Under the pieces are notes generated by a model, which saw only the letters and a list, made by a program, of their open reading frames with translations, searched no databases and had not been told where the DNA came from. Shown piece after piece: positions 1-6,327 of a stretch of 10,692 bases of DNA (its first letter is position 1; the number at the start of each line of letters is the position of its first letter). The position numbers and the translations under genes were made by a program. This DNA comes from Pseudomonadota bacterium. Its GTDB lineage: Bacteria; Pseudomonadota; Alphaproteobacteria; UBA8366; JADFVY01. Where the stretch lies: contig JADFVY010000489.1 of NCBI GenBank assembly GCA_015222795.1, forward strand, positions 1-10,692. Direction: 5' to 3'.

Positions 1-188
1 CGGAACTGCTCGCCCTCGGTGACGATATCGATGCCGGCGTCTTCCTGTTCCTTGATCCAGACCAGCGCCGCGTCGCGCTTGCCCCGGTCCAGCTCGGCCC
101 CCTCCAGCCGCCAGGGCGCCCACAGCTTTTCGGGCTCGGCGAGCCAGGACGGTTTCGGCAGGCTGCCGGCGATGGTGGTTTTCAACAT
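1..188 (-). CDS. Cobalamin-independent methionine synthase-like protein (MetE C-terminal-domain family), N-terminal fragment
   Basis: The ATG at 188 (reading leftwards) opens a frame of 62 complete codons that leaves the window still open. The protein begins MLKTTIAGSLPKP and continues through WLAEPEKLW, LDRGKRDAAL, then EDAGIDIVTEGEQFR. This start (TTIAGSLPKP) and the D-I-V-T-E-G-E block are typical of stand-alone, roughly 340-370 residue relatives of the MetE catalytic domain, a zinc-dependent methyl-transfer barrel acting on homocysteine. The zinc ligands would lie outside the window, so activity cannot be judged. A good ribosome site (AGGAG, 8 nt before the ATG) supports the start. The MarR-type gene ends only 45 bp upstream on the same strand, so the two are probably cotranscribed. 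Stand-alone members do not always make methionine from methyl-folate; some may use other methyl donors or act on other substrates. Family call is fairly sure, exact substrate is not. Confidence 0.8.
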   Translation of the reverse strand, partial: MLKTTIAGSLPKPSWLAEPEKLWAPWRLEGAELDRGKRDAALVWIKEQEDAGIDIVTEGEQF

Positions 189-233
189 GGGGGAAACTCC
201 TCTTTCGGTCAGGCGGGGCGGGGCCGCCCCGGA

Positions 234-728
234 TCACTCCGCTTGAGCGGCGGCCACCCGGTGGCGGGGTTTTTCGCCGGTCAGCAGGCGCAGGGCGACA
301 GCGAAGGCCTCGGCGTCCGGCCCCAGCGCGCCGAAAAAGGCGTTCTCGCCCTCGGTCACCGCCGGGGAGGCCCGGTTCAATAGCTGGCGGCCCTGGCGGG
401 TGGGCGCGATCGCAACGGCCCGGCCGTCACGGGCATGGGGATCGCGCCGGACAAGTTTCATCCGTTCCAATTCGCGGATTTGCTGCGAGGTCGTCATGCC
501 ATCGACACCGGTATGCACCGCCAGTTCGGCCTGGGTTACCTGCTGGCTTTCCGACAATTCATCCAGCCCCGACAGCAGCAGGAACTGCACCGGCGTCAGG
601 TGGAATGGCTCCAGCAGGTCGCGCTGCATGCGCTGCCAGAGATTGGCTGCGCGCCACAAGGCCGCGCCAGGCCCGCCCGCCCTGGGGAATTGTTCAAGTC
701 GATCGGTTGCTTCCGCCTGGTCGGCCAT
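234..728 (-). CDS. MarR-family transcriptional regulator
   Basis: The 164-residue protein has the size and layout of MarR dimers. An N-terminal dimerisation helix (about residues 20-40) is followed by a winged helix-turn-helix from about 45 to 110 and a C-terminal helix pair. Family traits visible are LTPVQFLLLSGL (45-56), the helix-turn-helix TQAELAVHTGVDGMTTSQQI (65-84), then RELERMKLVRR and the wing DPHARDGRAVAIAPTRQG with its D-x-R pair (D101, R103). Such proteins usually repress themselves and a neighbouring gene and let go on binding a small molecule or on oxidation. The methionine synthase-like gene starts 45 bp downstream on the same strand and is the obvious partner target. The start at 728 has only a weak ribosome site (purine-rich AGGCGGCGAG). 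A candidate promoter and a large inverted repeat lie upstream. The ligand cannot be deduced. Confidence 0.9.
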   Translation of the reverse strand: MADQAEATDRLEQFPRAGGPGAALWRAANLWQRMQRDLLEPFHLTPVQFLLLSGLDELSESQQVTQAELAVHTGVDGMTTSQQIRELERMKLVRRDPHARDGRAVAIAPTRQGRQLLNRASPAVTEGENAFFGALGPDAEAFAVALRLLTGEKPRHRVAAAQAE

Positions 729-773
729 GGCTCGCCGCCTGTTCCTGTTTCACCGCGAATCGCCCGCGCCGTC

Positions 774-802
774 ACAATACCCCATCCCGTCGCGTTCGTT
801 AA
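774..802 (-). promoter_or_regulatory. Candidate sigma-70 promoter of the MarR-type gene
   Basis: On the minus strand a -35-like TTAACG (797-802) is separated by 17 bp from a -10-like TATTGT (774-779). The start of transcription would be near 767, giving a leader of about 38 nt before the ATG at 728. The -35 box lies on the edge of the inverted repeat at 799-854, which would suit autoregulation. Motif reading only. Confidence 0.4.
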
Positions 803-854
803 CCCGGATTCCCCGCCACGTGACGGCGCCGTCCCGGCGGGAAGTCCGGGTTAA
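799..854. repeat. Nested inverted repeat upstream of the MarR-type gene
   Basis: The left arm (799-817, starting TTAACCCGGA) and right arm (836-854, ending TCCGGGTTAA) are reverse complements at 17 of 19 positions. The 18-bp spacer holds a perfect 12-bp palindrome, GACGGCGCCGTC (822-833), whose centre is within 1 bp of the centre of the outer arms. The element lies between the groL terminator and the MarR-type promoter and touches the -35 box. It may be an operator, a second terminator-like hairpin without a T-tract, or a remnant of a dispersed palindromic element. Confidence 0.65.
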
Positions 855-863
855 TACAGACGC

Positions 864-899
864 AAAAGAAAAGGCCGCGCCCTTGCGGGGCACGGCCTT
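864..899 (-). terminator. Rho-independent terminator of the groESL operon
   Basis: Reading the minus strand, a 12-bp stem (arms 888-899 and 871-882, one G-T pair) closes a 5-nt loop CGCAA and is followed by TTCTTTT (864-870). It begins 37 bp after the groL stop codon, exactly where the operon should end. Confidence 0.9.
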
Positions 900-935
900 C
901 TCGGTAACGGTTGCCGGTACGGCAGGTGCTTCGGA

Positions 936-2606
<1,671 letters not shown>

Positions 2607-2651
2607 TCATCCGCGTCCGGCCAATGGAGCCTGGACGCTGGTATCATATGC

Positions 2652-2701
2652 CGGCCGGTATGCGCCGGCCGCTCGATTTATCCGGTCGCGACAATGTCGC
2701 G
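2652..2701 (-). promoter_or_regulatory. Two GC-rich hairpins in the groS-groL gap (possible mRNA processing site)
   Basis: Hairpin one pairs CGGCCGG (2652-2658) with CCGGCCG (2665-2671) over a 6-nt loop. Hairpin two pairs CGCGAC (2687-2692) with GTCGCG (2696-2701) over a 3-nt loop. Neither is followed by a U-tract on the minus strand, so they are unlikely to be plain terminators. In Agrobacterium the groESL transcript is reported to be cleaved between the two genes in a heat-dependent way; these hairpins sit where such a site would be. That role is inferred by analogy. Confidence 0.45.
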
Positions 2702-2712
2702 GGGCCGGCGGC

Positions 2713-3009
2713 TTACTTCTTGCCGCTGATGATCCCCATGACGTCGGACTCTTTCATGATGATGAGTTCTTCACCGTCAATCTTGACCTCGGTGCCGGAC
2801 CACTTGCCGAAAAGGACCTTGTCGCCCTTTTTGACGTCCAACGGGGTCACCTTGCCGTCTTCCGAGCGCGTGCCCGTACCGATGGCAACGATCTCGCCCT
2901 CCTGGGGCTTTTCCTGCGCGGAGTCGGGAATGATGACACCACCCGCGGTTTTGGTTTCCCCTTCCAATCGGCGAACCAGAACACGGTCATGTAAAGGCCT
3001 GAAGCTCAT
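2713..3009 (-). CDS. groS: Co-chaperonin GroES (10 kDa chaperonin, Cpn10)
   Basis: The 98-residue protein begins [14 protein letters not shown] and has the whole Cpn10 fold. The mobile loop that docks on GroEL is at about 17-32 and includes GGVIIPDSA. Then come [35 protein letters not shown], and the end [14 protein letters not shown]. It caps the GroEL ring as a heptamer. The frame could open earlier at 3075, but those 22 extra residues are not part of the family. The ATG at 3009 has a clear AGGAG site 7 nt upstream, so I chose it. Transcription starts just upstream within the CIRCE region, leaving a leader of about 100 nt. It is the first gene of the groS-groL operon. Confidence 0.98.
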   Translation of the reverse strand: MSFRPLHDRVLVRRLEGETKTAGGVIIPDSAQEKPQEGEIVAIGTGTRSEDGKVTPLDVKKGDKVLFGKWSGTEVKIDGEELIIMKESDVMGIISGKK

Positions 3010-3090
3010 TTGATATTCTCCTGCGATCCCTGATAGAGATGGTAAAAATGTCCGGCCATTATGCTTGAGGAACAATTGCGCGCCCCGTTG

Positions 3091-3117
3091 TTAGCACTCA
3101 GGTCCGGTGAGTGCCAA
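3091..3117 (-). promoter_or_regulatory. CIRCE operator (HrcA binding site)
   Basis: TTAGCACTC (3091-3099), a 9-bp spacer, then GAGTGCCAA (3109-3117) match the CIRCE consensus TTAGCACTC-N9-GAGTGCTAA at 17 of 18 arm positions. It lies directly downstream of the groS promoter, over the expected transcription start, as in other HrcA-repressed groESL operons. hrcA itself is not in the window. Confidence 0.95.
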
Positions 3118-3118
3118 C

Positions 3119-3147
3119 GACGTAAGGACTGCCACGGACAATGTCAA
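3119..3147 (-). promoter_or_regulatory. groESL promoter
   Basis: On the minus strand a perfect -35 TTGACA (3142-3147) is followed after 17 bp by a weak -10 TACGTC (3119-3124). The start would be near 3112, inside the CIRCE operator. The wider -35 reads CTTGACA, which also fits the CTTG core of alphaproteobacterial RpoH promoters, so dual sigma-70/RpoH use is possible but not shown. Confidence 0.65.
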
Positions 3148-3244
3148 GAACGGCATTGGTTTTTTTGGTGGCCGTCAGCCCCGGCGGCCAATCGCGCGCG
3201 GCTGGCAGCAGTCTCCGTGAATGGCTGCTAATGTATTGTTTTTA

Positions 3245-3257
3245 ATGTATTATACAT
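3245..3257. repeat. AT-rich 13-bp palindrome upstream of the Usg-family gene
   Basis: ATGTAT, a central T, then ATACAT form a perfect inverted repeat inside an unusually AT-rich patch (about 3230-3285) of a GC-rich window. It includes a -10-like TATTAT (3248-3253) without a convincing -35. It may mark the promoter or operator of the downstream gene; AT-rich palindromes also arise by chance. Confidence 0.3.
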
Positions 3258-3367
3258 ATTTGTCCCGTATGGTTTATGTTCATCACGAACGAAAATGGCG
3301 ACGGTACCGGCGGAACAGCCGGCGCGGACAGCGAGGACTGGTTCAACTGCCGGGAGCGACCCCGATT

Positions 3368-3631
3368 ATGAGCGACCTTGAACGTCAAATGAGAAATTAC
3401 CGGCTGACGACCGCCGAAATTCTTTATCACCTGCCGGACCATCCGGATTTGCTTCAGACATTCATATGGCAAACGCTGGACATCGCCCCGCGCTATCCGG
3501 TGCTGCGCAAATTTCTCGATTACTGGCAAAACAATATCGAGGGCCGTCTGCACTCGGTAAGCATCGGCCAGCGCAACGTCATCGCCCCGGCGGAATTCCG
3601 CATCGCGGACGCCCAACTGGTGCTGCACTGA
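3368..3631 (+). CDS. usg: Usg-family small protein of unknown function
   Basis: The 87-residue product begins MSDLERQMRNYRLTTAEILY. It matches the pattern I know for the alphaproteobacterial Usg-like family: YRLTTAEILYHLPDHPDLLQ, then FIWQTLDIAPRYPVLRKFLDYW, then a GRLHSVSI block and a final hydrophobic LVLH. Family members are about 90 residues, so the start at 3368 is preferred. The frame is open back to 3221, but that extension is arginine-rich, unlike the family, and crosses an AT-rich probable promoter region. A GGGAG sits 11 nt before the chosen ATG. No signal peptide or membrane segment is seen, so it should be cytoplasmic. No biochemical role is established to my knowledge. It stands between the divergent groESL promoter and the histidine phosphatase gene. 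Confidence 0.8.
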   Translation: MSDLERQMRNYRLTTAEILYHLPDHPDLLQTFIWQTLDIAPRYPVLRKFLDYWQNNIEGRLHSVSIGQRNVIAPAEFRIADAQLVLH

Positions 3632-3650
3632 CGCCTCGTCATCCGGCCAT

Positions 3651-3678
3651 TTGATTTCGCCGTCACCCGCCATATACT
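3651..3678 (+). promoter_or_regulatory. Candidate sigma-70 promoter of the histidine phosphatase gene
   Basis: TTGATT (3651-3656), 16 bp, then TATACT (3673-3678). The start would be near 3685, about 23 nt before the ATG at 3708. It lies just after the Usg-family stop codon, so the phosphatase and perhaps ctaA can be expressed independently of it. Confidence 0.5.
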
Positions 3679-3707
3679 CACAGCTCGCAACTTCGACGGG
3701 ACGGCGG

Positions 3708-4310
3708 ATGGAAACGGACGGGACAATTTATCTGGTGCGCCATGGCGAGACCGAGTGGAATCGCGAAGGCCGGATGCAGGGACATCTCGATTCACCGCTG
3801 ACCAAGCGTGGCGAAGACCAGGCGCGCCGCGTCGGCGGCTTGCTGGCAGAACTCATACCAGAACCCACGCATCGCGTCGTGACGGTCAGCCCGCTCGGCC
3901 GAACCCGAAGCACGGCGGCGATTGTTTGCGAGAGGCTCGGGCTGGACCCGGCCGGCTGCCGGATCGACAAGTTGCTGATCGAGATTACCTTGGGAAAATG
4001 GGACGGCATGACAAGCGGGGAAATAGCCGACGCGGATGCCGAAACCTGGCGGCTGTACCGGAACGATCACTGGAATTTCGTACCGCCTGATGGCGAGAGT
4101 TACGCGATGATGGCCGATCGCGCCCGGCGCTGGCTATCCGCTACCGCCATCGCGCGATCCAACCTGATCGTTGTCTCTCACGGCGCCTTCGGCAGAGTGC
4201 TGCGCGGCGTCTATACCGGCCTCGGCCCCGAACAAACCCTGGCCCAGGAAGAACCGCAGGATTCGGTTTTTCGGCTGTCCGGCGGAAGCATCGCGCGAAT
4301 CGAGGCCTGA
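3708..4310 (+). CDS. Histidine phosphatase family protein (phosphoglycerate mutase-like)
   Basis: The 200-residue protein carries the family signature LVRHGETEWN, with the phospho-accepting H12 and R11. R65 lies in SPLGRTRSTA, the acid residue E92 in IEITLGKWDGM, and the second histidine H158 in IVVSHGAFGR. These residues form the phosphate pocket of the branch that includes cofactor-dependent phosphoglycerate mutase, fructose-2,6-bisphosphatase, CobC and broad phosphatases. At 200 residues with this layout it is more like a phosphatase than a dPGM mutase (about 230-250). The substrate cannot be read from sequence. An ATG at 3651 in the same frame would add 19 residues unlike the family; the start at 3708 places the RHGE motif at the normal distance. 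No signal peptide, so cytoplasmic. ctaA follows after 104 bp. Confidence 0.9.
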   Translation: METDGTIYLVRHGETEWNREGRMQGHLDSPLTKRGEDQARRVGGLLAELIPEPTHRVVTVSPLGRTRSTAAIVCERLGLDPAGCRIDKLLIEITLGKWDGMTSGEIADADAETWRLYRNDHWNFVPPDGESYAMMADRARRWLSATAIARSNLIVVSHGAFGRVLRGVYTGLGPEQTLAQEEPQDSVFRLSGGSIARIEA

Positions 4311-4316
4311 TCGAAA

Positions 4317-4333
4317 CGCGTCAATCCGACGCG
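4317..4333 (+). terminator. Short hairpin after the phosphatase gene (weak terminator candidate)
   Basis: CGCGTC (4317-4322) pairs with GACGCG (4328-4333) over a 5-nt loop, 6 bp after the stop codon. There is no immediate T-tract, only a T-rich patch from 4342. It could weakly terminate or protect the 3' end. Confidence 0.3.
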
Positions 4334-4414
4334 CCGCACCCTTGATTCTTGTTATGGCGGCCTGAACGCTCCGCCGCTATAGTCGCGCCGAATCCGGACG
4401 AGAGGCTCGGGACC

Positions 4415-5473
4415 ATGAACAGCGCAAATACCACCAGCGATTACGCCAACCGCCGCAACATAGCCATATGGCTTTTGACCAGCGCCGCCATGGTGGCGCT
4501 GATGGTGGTGATCGGCGGCATCACGCGGCTGACCGAGTCTGGCCTGTCGATGACCGAGTGGCGACCGCTGATCGGCTGGATTCCGCCCTTGAGCGAAATC
4601 GAATGGCAGCGCGTTTTCGACCGCTACCGCCTGACCTCGGAATACCGGATCCAGTTTCCCGGCATGGACCTGGAAGGCTTCAAGACAATCTTCTGGTGGG
4701 AATATATCCACCGGGTATGGGGCCGTTCGATCGGCCTGGTCTACGCCCTGCCAATGTTCTGGTTCCTTGTTCGCCGGCGCATCGAGCGCCCGATGGTTCC
4801 GCACCTCTGGGCGTTATTGTTACTGGGCGCGTTCCAGGGGCTGATCGGCTGGTGGATGGTCAAGAGCGGCTTCGTCGACCGCGAAGATGTCAGCCAGTAC
4901 CGCCTGACGACCCATCTGGGCGTCGCCATCGTTATCCTGGGCTATCTGCTGTGGCTGGCTTTCGGGCTGTTGCAGCGCGCCGAGGCCCGCATGGCGGCCC
5001 CGGCAAGCCTGCGGCGGCTTTCGCTGACCACCGCGGCCATCGCCTTCGTCACCATACTGTCGGGCGGCATGGTGGCCGGCATCAACGCGGGCTTCATCCA
5101 TAACACCTGGCCCCTGATGGATGGCGGACTGCTGCCGGACGATTTCGCCGCGCTGTCGCCCTTCTGGCTGAACTTTTTCGAGAACCATTCAACAGTCCAG
5201 TTCGACCACCGCATGCTGGCCTATCTGACGGCGATAATCGCCGGGTTCCAGTGGTATCGCATGCTCACCACCCAATTGCATGCGCGGGCCAGGATGGCCG
5301 GCCACCTGCTGGGCGCCATGGTCGCCCTCCAGATACTGCTGGGGATATTCACGCTGCTGCTGGTGGTGCCGATCTCGCTGGCCGTGCTGCATCAGGGCGG
5401 CGCGGTAGTGTTGTTTGCGCTGGCAATCTGGAACGCATGGGAATTATCGACGCCAAACGCCACGCATGGCTGA
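4415..5473 (+). CDS. ctaA: Heme A synthase (CtaA/Cox15 family)
   Basis: The 352-residue inner-membrane protein oxidises the C8 methyl of heme O to the formyl group of heme A for aa3-type cytochrome oxidase. About eight hydrophobic helices are visible, the first at roughly 15-36. The paired conserved histidines are H99 (WEYIHRVWGR), H167 (RLTTHLGVAI), H265 (VQFDHRMLAY) and H326 (AVLHQGGAVV), one set per four-helix half. Other family blocks are GGITRLTESGLSMTEWRP (34-51) and GGMVAGINAGFIHNTWPLMDG (217-237). The first periplasmic loop lacks the cysteine pair of Bacillus CtaA, as in the Cox15-like proteobacterial branch. The start at 4415 (MNSANTTSDY) precedes the first helix correctly. A GAGAGG about 9 nt upstream could be the ribosome site, and a -10-like TATAGT at 4378 lacks a clear -35. 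Other oxidase assembly genes are not in the window. Confidence 0.97.
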   Translation: MNSANTTSDYANRRNIAIWLLTSAAMVALMVVIGGITRLTESGLSMTEWRPLIGWIPPLSEIEWQRVFDRYRLTSEYRIQFPGMDLEGFKTIFWWEYIHRVWGRSIGLVYALPMFWFLVRRRIERPMVPHLWALLLLGAFQGLIGWWMVKSGFVDREDVSQYRLTTHLGVAIVILGYLLWLAFGLLQRAEARMAAPASLRRLSLTTAAIAFVTILSGGMVAGINAGFIHNTWPLMDGGLLPDDFAALSPFWLNFFENHSTVQFDHRMLAYLTAIIAGFQWYRMLTTQLHARARMAGHLLGAMVALQILLGIFTLLLVVPISLAVLHQGGAVVLFALAIWNAWELSTPNATHG

Positions 5474-5494
5474 TTGCGGCGTTGTGACGCAATC
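5472..5494 (+). terminator. Hairpin overlapping the ctaA stop codon (weak terminator candidate)
   Basis: GATTGCG (5472-5478) pairs with CGCAATC (5488-5494) over a 9-nt loop, starting inside the TGA stop codon. No T-tract follows, so it is at best a Rho-assisted or 3'-end-protecting structure. Confidence 0.3.
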
Positions 5495-5547
5495 GAACCG
5501 GCGATATTGTTTGTAGGCGTTTATAAACCCCGGTATTCCGCGAACTT

Positions 5548-5560
5548 TGTGCACTGCACA
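5548..5560. repeat. Perfect 13-bp palindrome TGTGCA-C-TGCACA
   Basis: TGTGCA (5548-5553) and TGCACA (5555-5560) flank a single C. It lies in the gene-free stretch after ctaA, with its right end 65 bp before the -35 box of the sRNA promoter. This is a plausible place for an activator or repressor site, but no known consensus fits well. Confidence 0.35.
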
Positions 5561-5625
5561 TCATTAAATATTTCTTCCCGCCGTTAGTTTAATGGTTTTT
5601 TCAACAGATTACCGGCGATTTTCCC

Positions 5626-5654
5626 TTGCATCGTTCGCGGACGCAATATATATG
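5626..5654 (+). promoter_or_regulatory. Candidate sigma-70 promoter of the small RNA
   Basis: TTGCAT (5626-5631), 17 bp, then TATATG (5649-5654), giving a start near 5661. The run of alternating T and A (5646-5653) allows other -10 registers. No ribosome site or plausible protein start of its own follows before the terminator, which fits an RNA gene. Confidence 0.55.
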
Positions 5655-5660
5655 CTGCGG

Positions 5661-5756
5661 TGCAATATGGATTTAGGTTCGTGTTGCAGCCCTTTTTGGG
5701 CGTTTCCTCCCTTAATAATAACTTTAGCCGCGCGATAATACGCGCGGCTTTTTTTT
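5661..5756 (+). ncRNA. Candidate trans-acting small RNA, alpha-r8/MmgR-like
   Basis: A promoter and a strong intrinsic terminator frame about 95 nt of non-coding sequence after ctaA. Inside are a short hairpin (GCCC 5689-5692, T5 loop, GGGC 5698-5701), then TTTCCTCCCT (5703-5712) in a part that looks single-stranded (through TAATAATAACTTT), then the terminator hairpin. This order, with that same ten-base core between two hairpins, is what I recall for the alpha-r8 family, whose Sinorhizobium meliloti member MmgR limits polyhydroxybutyrate build-up and responds to nitrogen supply. CUCCC can pair with Shine-Dalgarno sequences, so the RNA probably represses translation of targets, perhaps with Hfq binding its U-tail. 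The 5' end is approximate: S. meliloti MmgR is near 77 nt, so the real start could be some 15-20 nt further downstream. A protein frame that is open across this region is rejected. Confidence 0.6.
5726..5756 (+). terminator. Rho-independent terminator of the small RNA
   Basis: AGCCGCGCG (5726-5734) and CGCGCGGCT (5741-5749) form a perfect 9-bp stem over a 6-nt loop ATAATA, and eight T (5749-5756) close it. It also separates the sRNA from the lipoprotein gene. Confidence 0.95.
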
Positions 5757-5794
5757 GGGTGCGATCCCTTGGTTTCACTCCCATATATGCAGCC

Positions 5795-6064
5795 ATGAGC
5801 AGACCGATAATGCTGATGACGGCGGGAACCCTGCTGGCGGCCTGCGCGGTAGCGCCCGGGGAACTATCCTGCACCGACCTCGCCCAGGCCCGGGCGGATG
5901 GACAGTTCGAGCGCGAATCCGCCTTGCTGGAACAGCAGGAACAGGGGCTTCCCGACAAGAGCGAGGTCCAACGCATATTCATTGCAATGGACGCGCAAGC
6001 ATACCGGGTTGAGGTTTATGACGAATGCCTCCGCCGGCAAGGCCCGGCACGGCAAGAAAATTGA
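5795..6064 (+). CDS. Small putative lipoprotein, function unknown
   Basis: The 89-residue frame begins MSRPIMLMTAGTLLAACAVA. A short hydrophobic stretch ends in the lipobox LAAC with C17, so signal peptidase II cleavage and lipidation are likely. Residue 18 is alanine, not the aspartate that retains lipoproteins in the inner membrane. The mature part (about 73 residues) is charged and probably helical (QARADGQFERESALLEQQEQ), with two further cysteines, C26 and C78, that could form a disulfide. I do not recognise the family. The frame is open back to 5660, but that part runs through the sRNA and its terminator, so the ATG at 5795 is preferred. No Shine-Dalgarno is seen; a second ATG at 5810 would leave almost no charged N-region. 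It stands alone between the sRNA and the long inverted repeat. Confidence 0.55.
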   Translation: MSRPIMLMTAGTLLAACAVAPGELSCTDLAQARADGQFERESALLEQQEQGLPDKSEVQRIFIAMDAQAYRVEVYDECLRRQGPARQEN

Positions 6065-6077
6065 AGCGCCCGCGGCA

Positions 6078-6107
6078 TTGGCCGCCCGTACCGCGGCATG
6101 GTATATC
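6078..6107 (+). promoter_or_regulatory. Candidate promoter of the lipid A operon
   Basis: TTGGCC (6078-6083), 18 bp, then TATATC (6102-6107). The start would be near 6114, only a few bases before the long inverted repeat, so the whole repeat would form the msbA leader. The -35 match is weak at its 3' half; other promoters are possible. Confidence 0.35.
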
Positions 6108-6117
6108 AGCGGCTAAC

Positions 6118-6315
6118 CTGGTGGAGTGAATCTAACGGATGGTACCCATGGGACGGCTTTACAAGTTCATCCGGCAAGGCGCGGGTCGCGTTTCCCGCCC
6201 CCCCGGTGCGTCGGGCGCGCTTGACGATGCGCAAGCATCGCCCGCGCACGCCCTCCTGCCGAGGAAACGGGAAACACGATCCCATGGGTACCATCCGTTA
6301 GATTTACTCCACTAG
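6118..6315 (+). repeat. 198-bp element with 36-bp near-perfect inverted arms and nested hairpins
   Basis: Arms 6118-6153 and 6280-6315 are complementary over 36 bp except at two places, G6128/T6305 and G6120/T6313. Both are G-U pairs in plus-strand RNA but C-A mismatches in minus-strand RNA. Inside, 6186-6197 pairs with 6268-6279 (11 of 12), its right arm directly abutting the outer one. A further stem joins 6206-6215 to 6241-6249 (9 bp, T6211 bulged). It stacks on CGATGC (6225-6230), tetraloop GCAA, and GCATCG (6235-6240). The element fills the gap between the lipoprotein and msbA and ends 12 bp before the msbA start. It may be a MITE-like or palindromic repeat that has inserted here, or a structured mRNA leader. 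No transposase or obvious target duplication is visible. Confidence 0.85.
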
Positions 6316-6327
6316 TGGTGTGAGAGA

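Noticed and set aside
3010..3075. 22-residue N-terminal extension of GroES
   Set aside because: GroES proteins start at the [10 protein letters not shown] block, and the ribosome site AGGAG is placed for the start at 3009.
3242..3673. 143-codon minus-strand frame opposite the Usg-family gene
   Set aside because: The plus-strand product fits a known family, whereas the minus-strand product shows no domain and would end in the AT-rich promoter island.
5548..5560. NtrC binding site upstream of the sRNA
   Set aside because: NtrC sites have TGCAC and GTGCA half-sites about 7 bp apart in the inward orientation; here the half-sites are adjacent and oriented the other way.
5660..5794. N-terminal extension of the lipoprotein frame
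   Set aside because: It would run through a perfect intrinsic terminator and the sRNA, and would bury the lipobox signal peptide in the middle of the protein.
6098..6301. Open frames on both strands within the long inverted repeat
   Set aside because: They are by-products of a stop-poor palindromic sequence; no ribosome sites, no domains, and the frames are defined by the repeat arms.
6118..6315. Simple Rho-independent terminator between the lipoprotein gene and msbA
   Set aside because: The arms are far too long, the interior holds other stems, and no T-tract follows on the plus strand.
6118..6315. Insertion sequence
   Set aside because: There is no transposase frame between the arms and no clear target-site duplication at the ends, so only a non-autonomous element remains possible.
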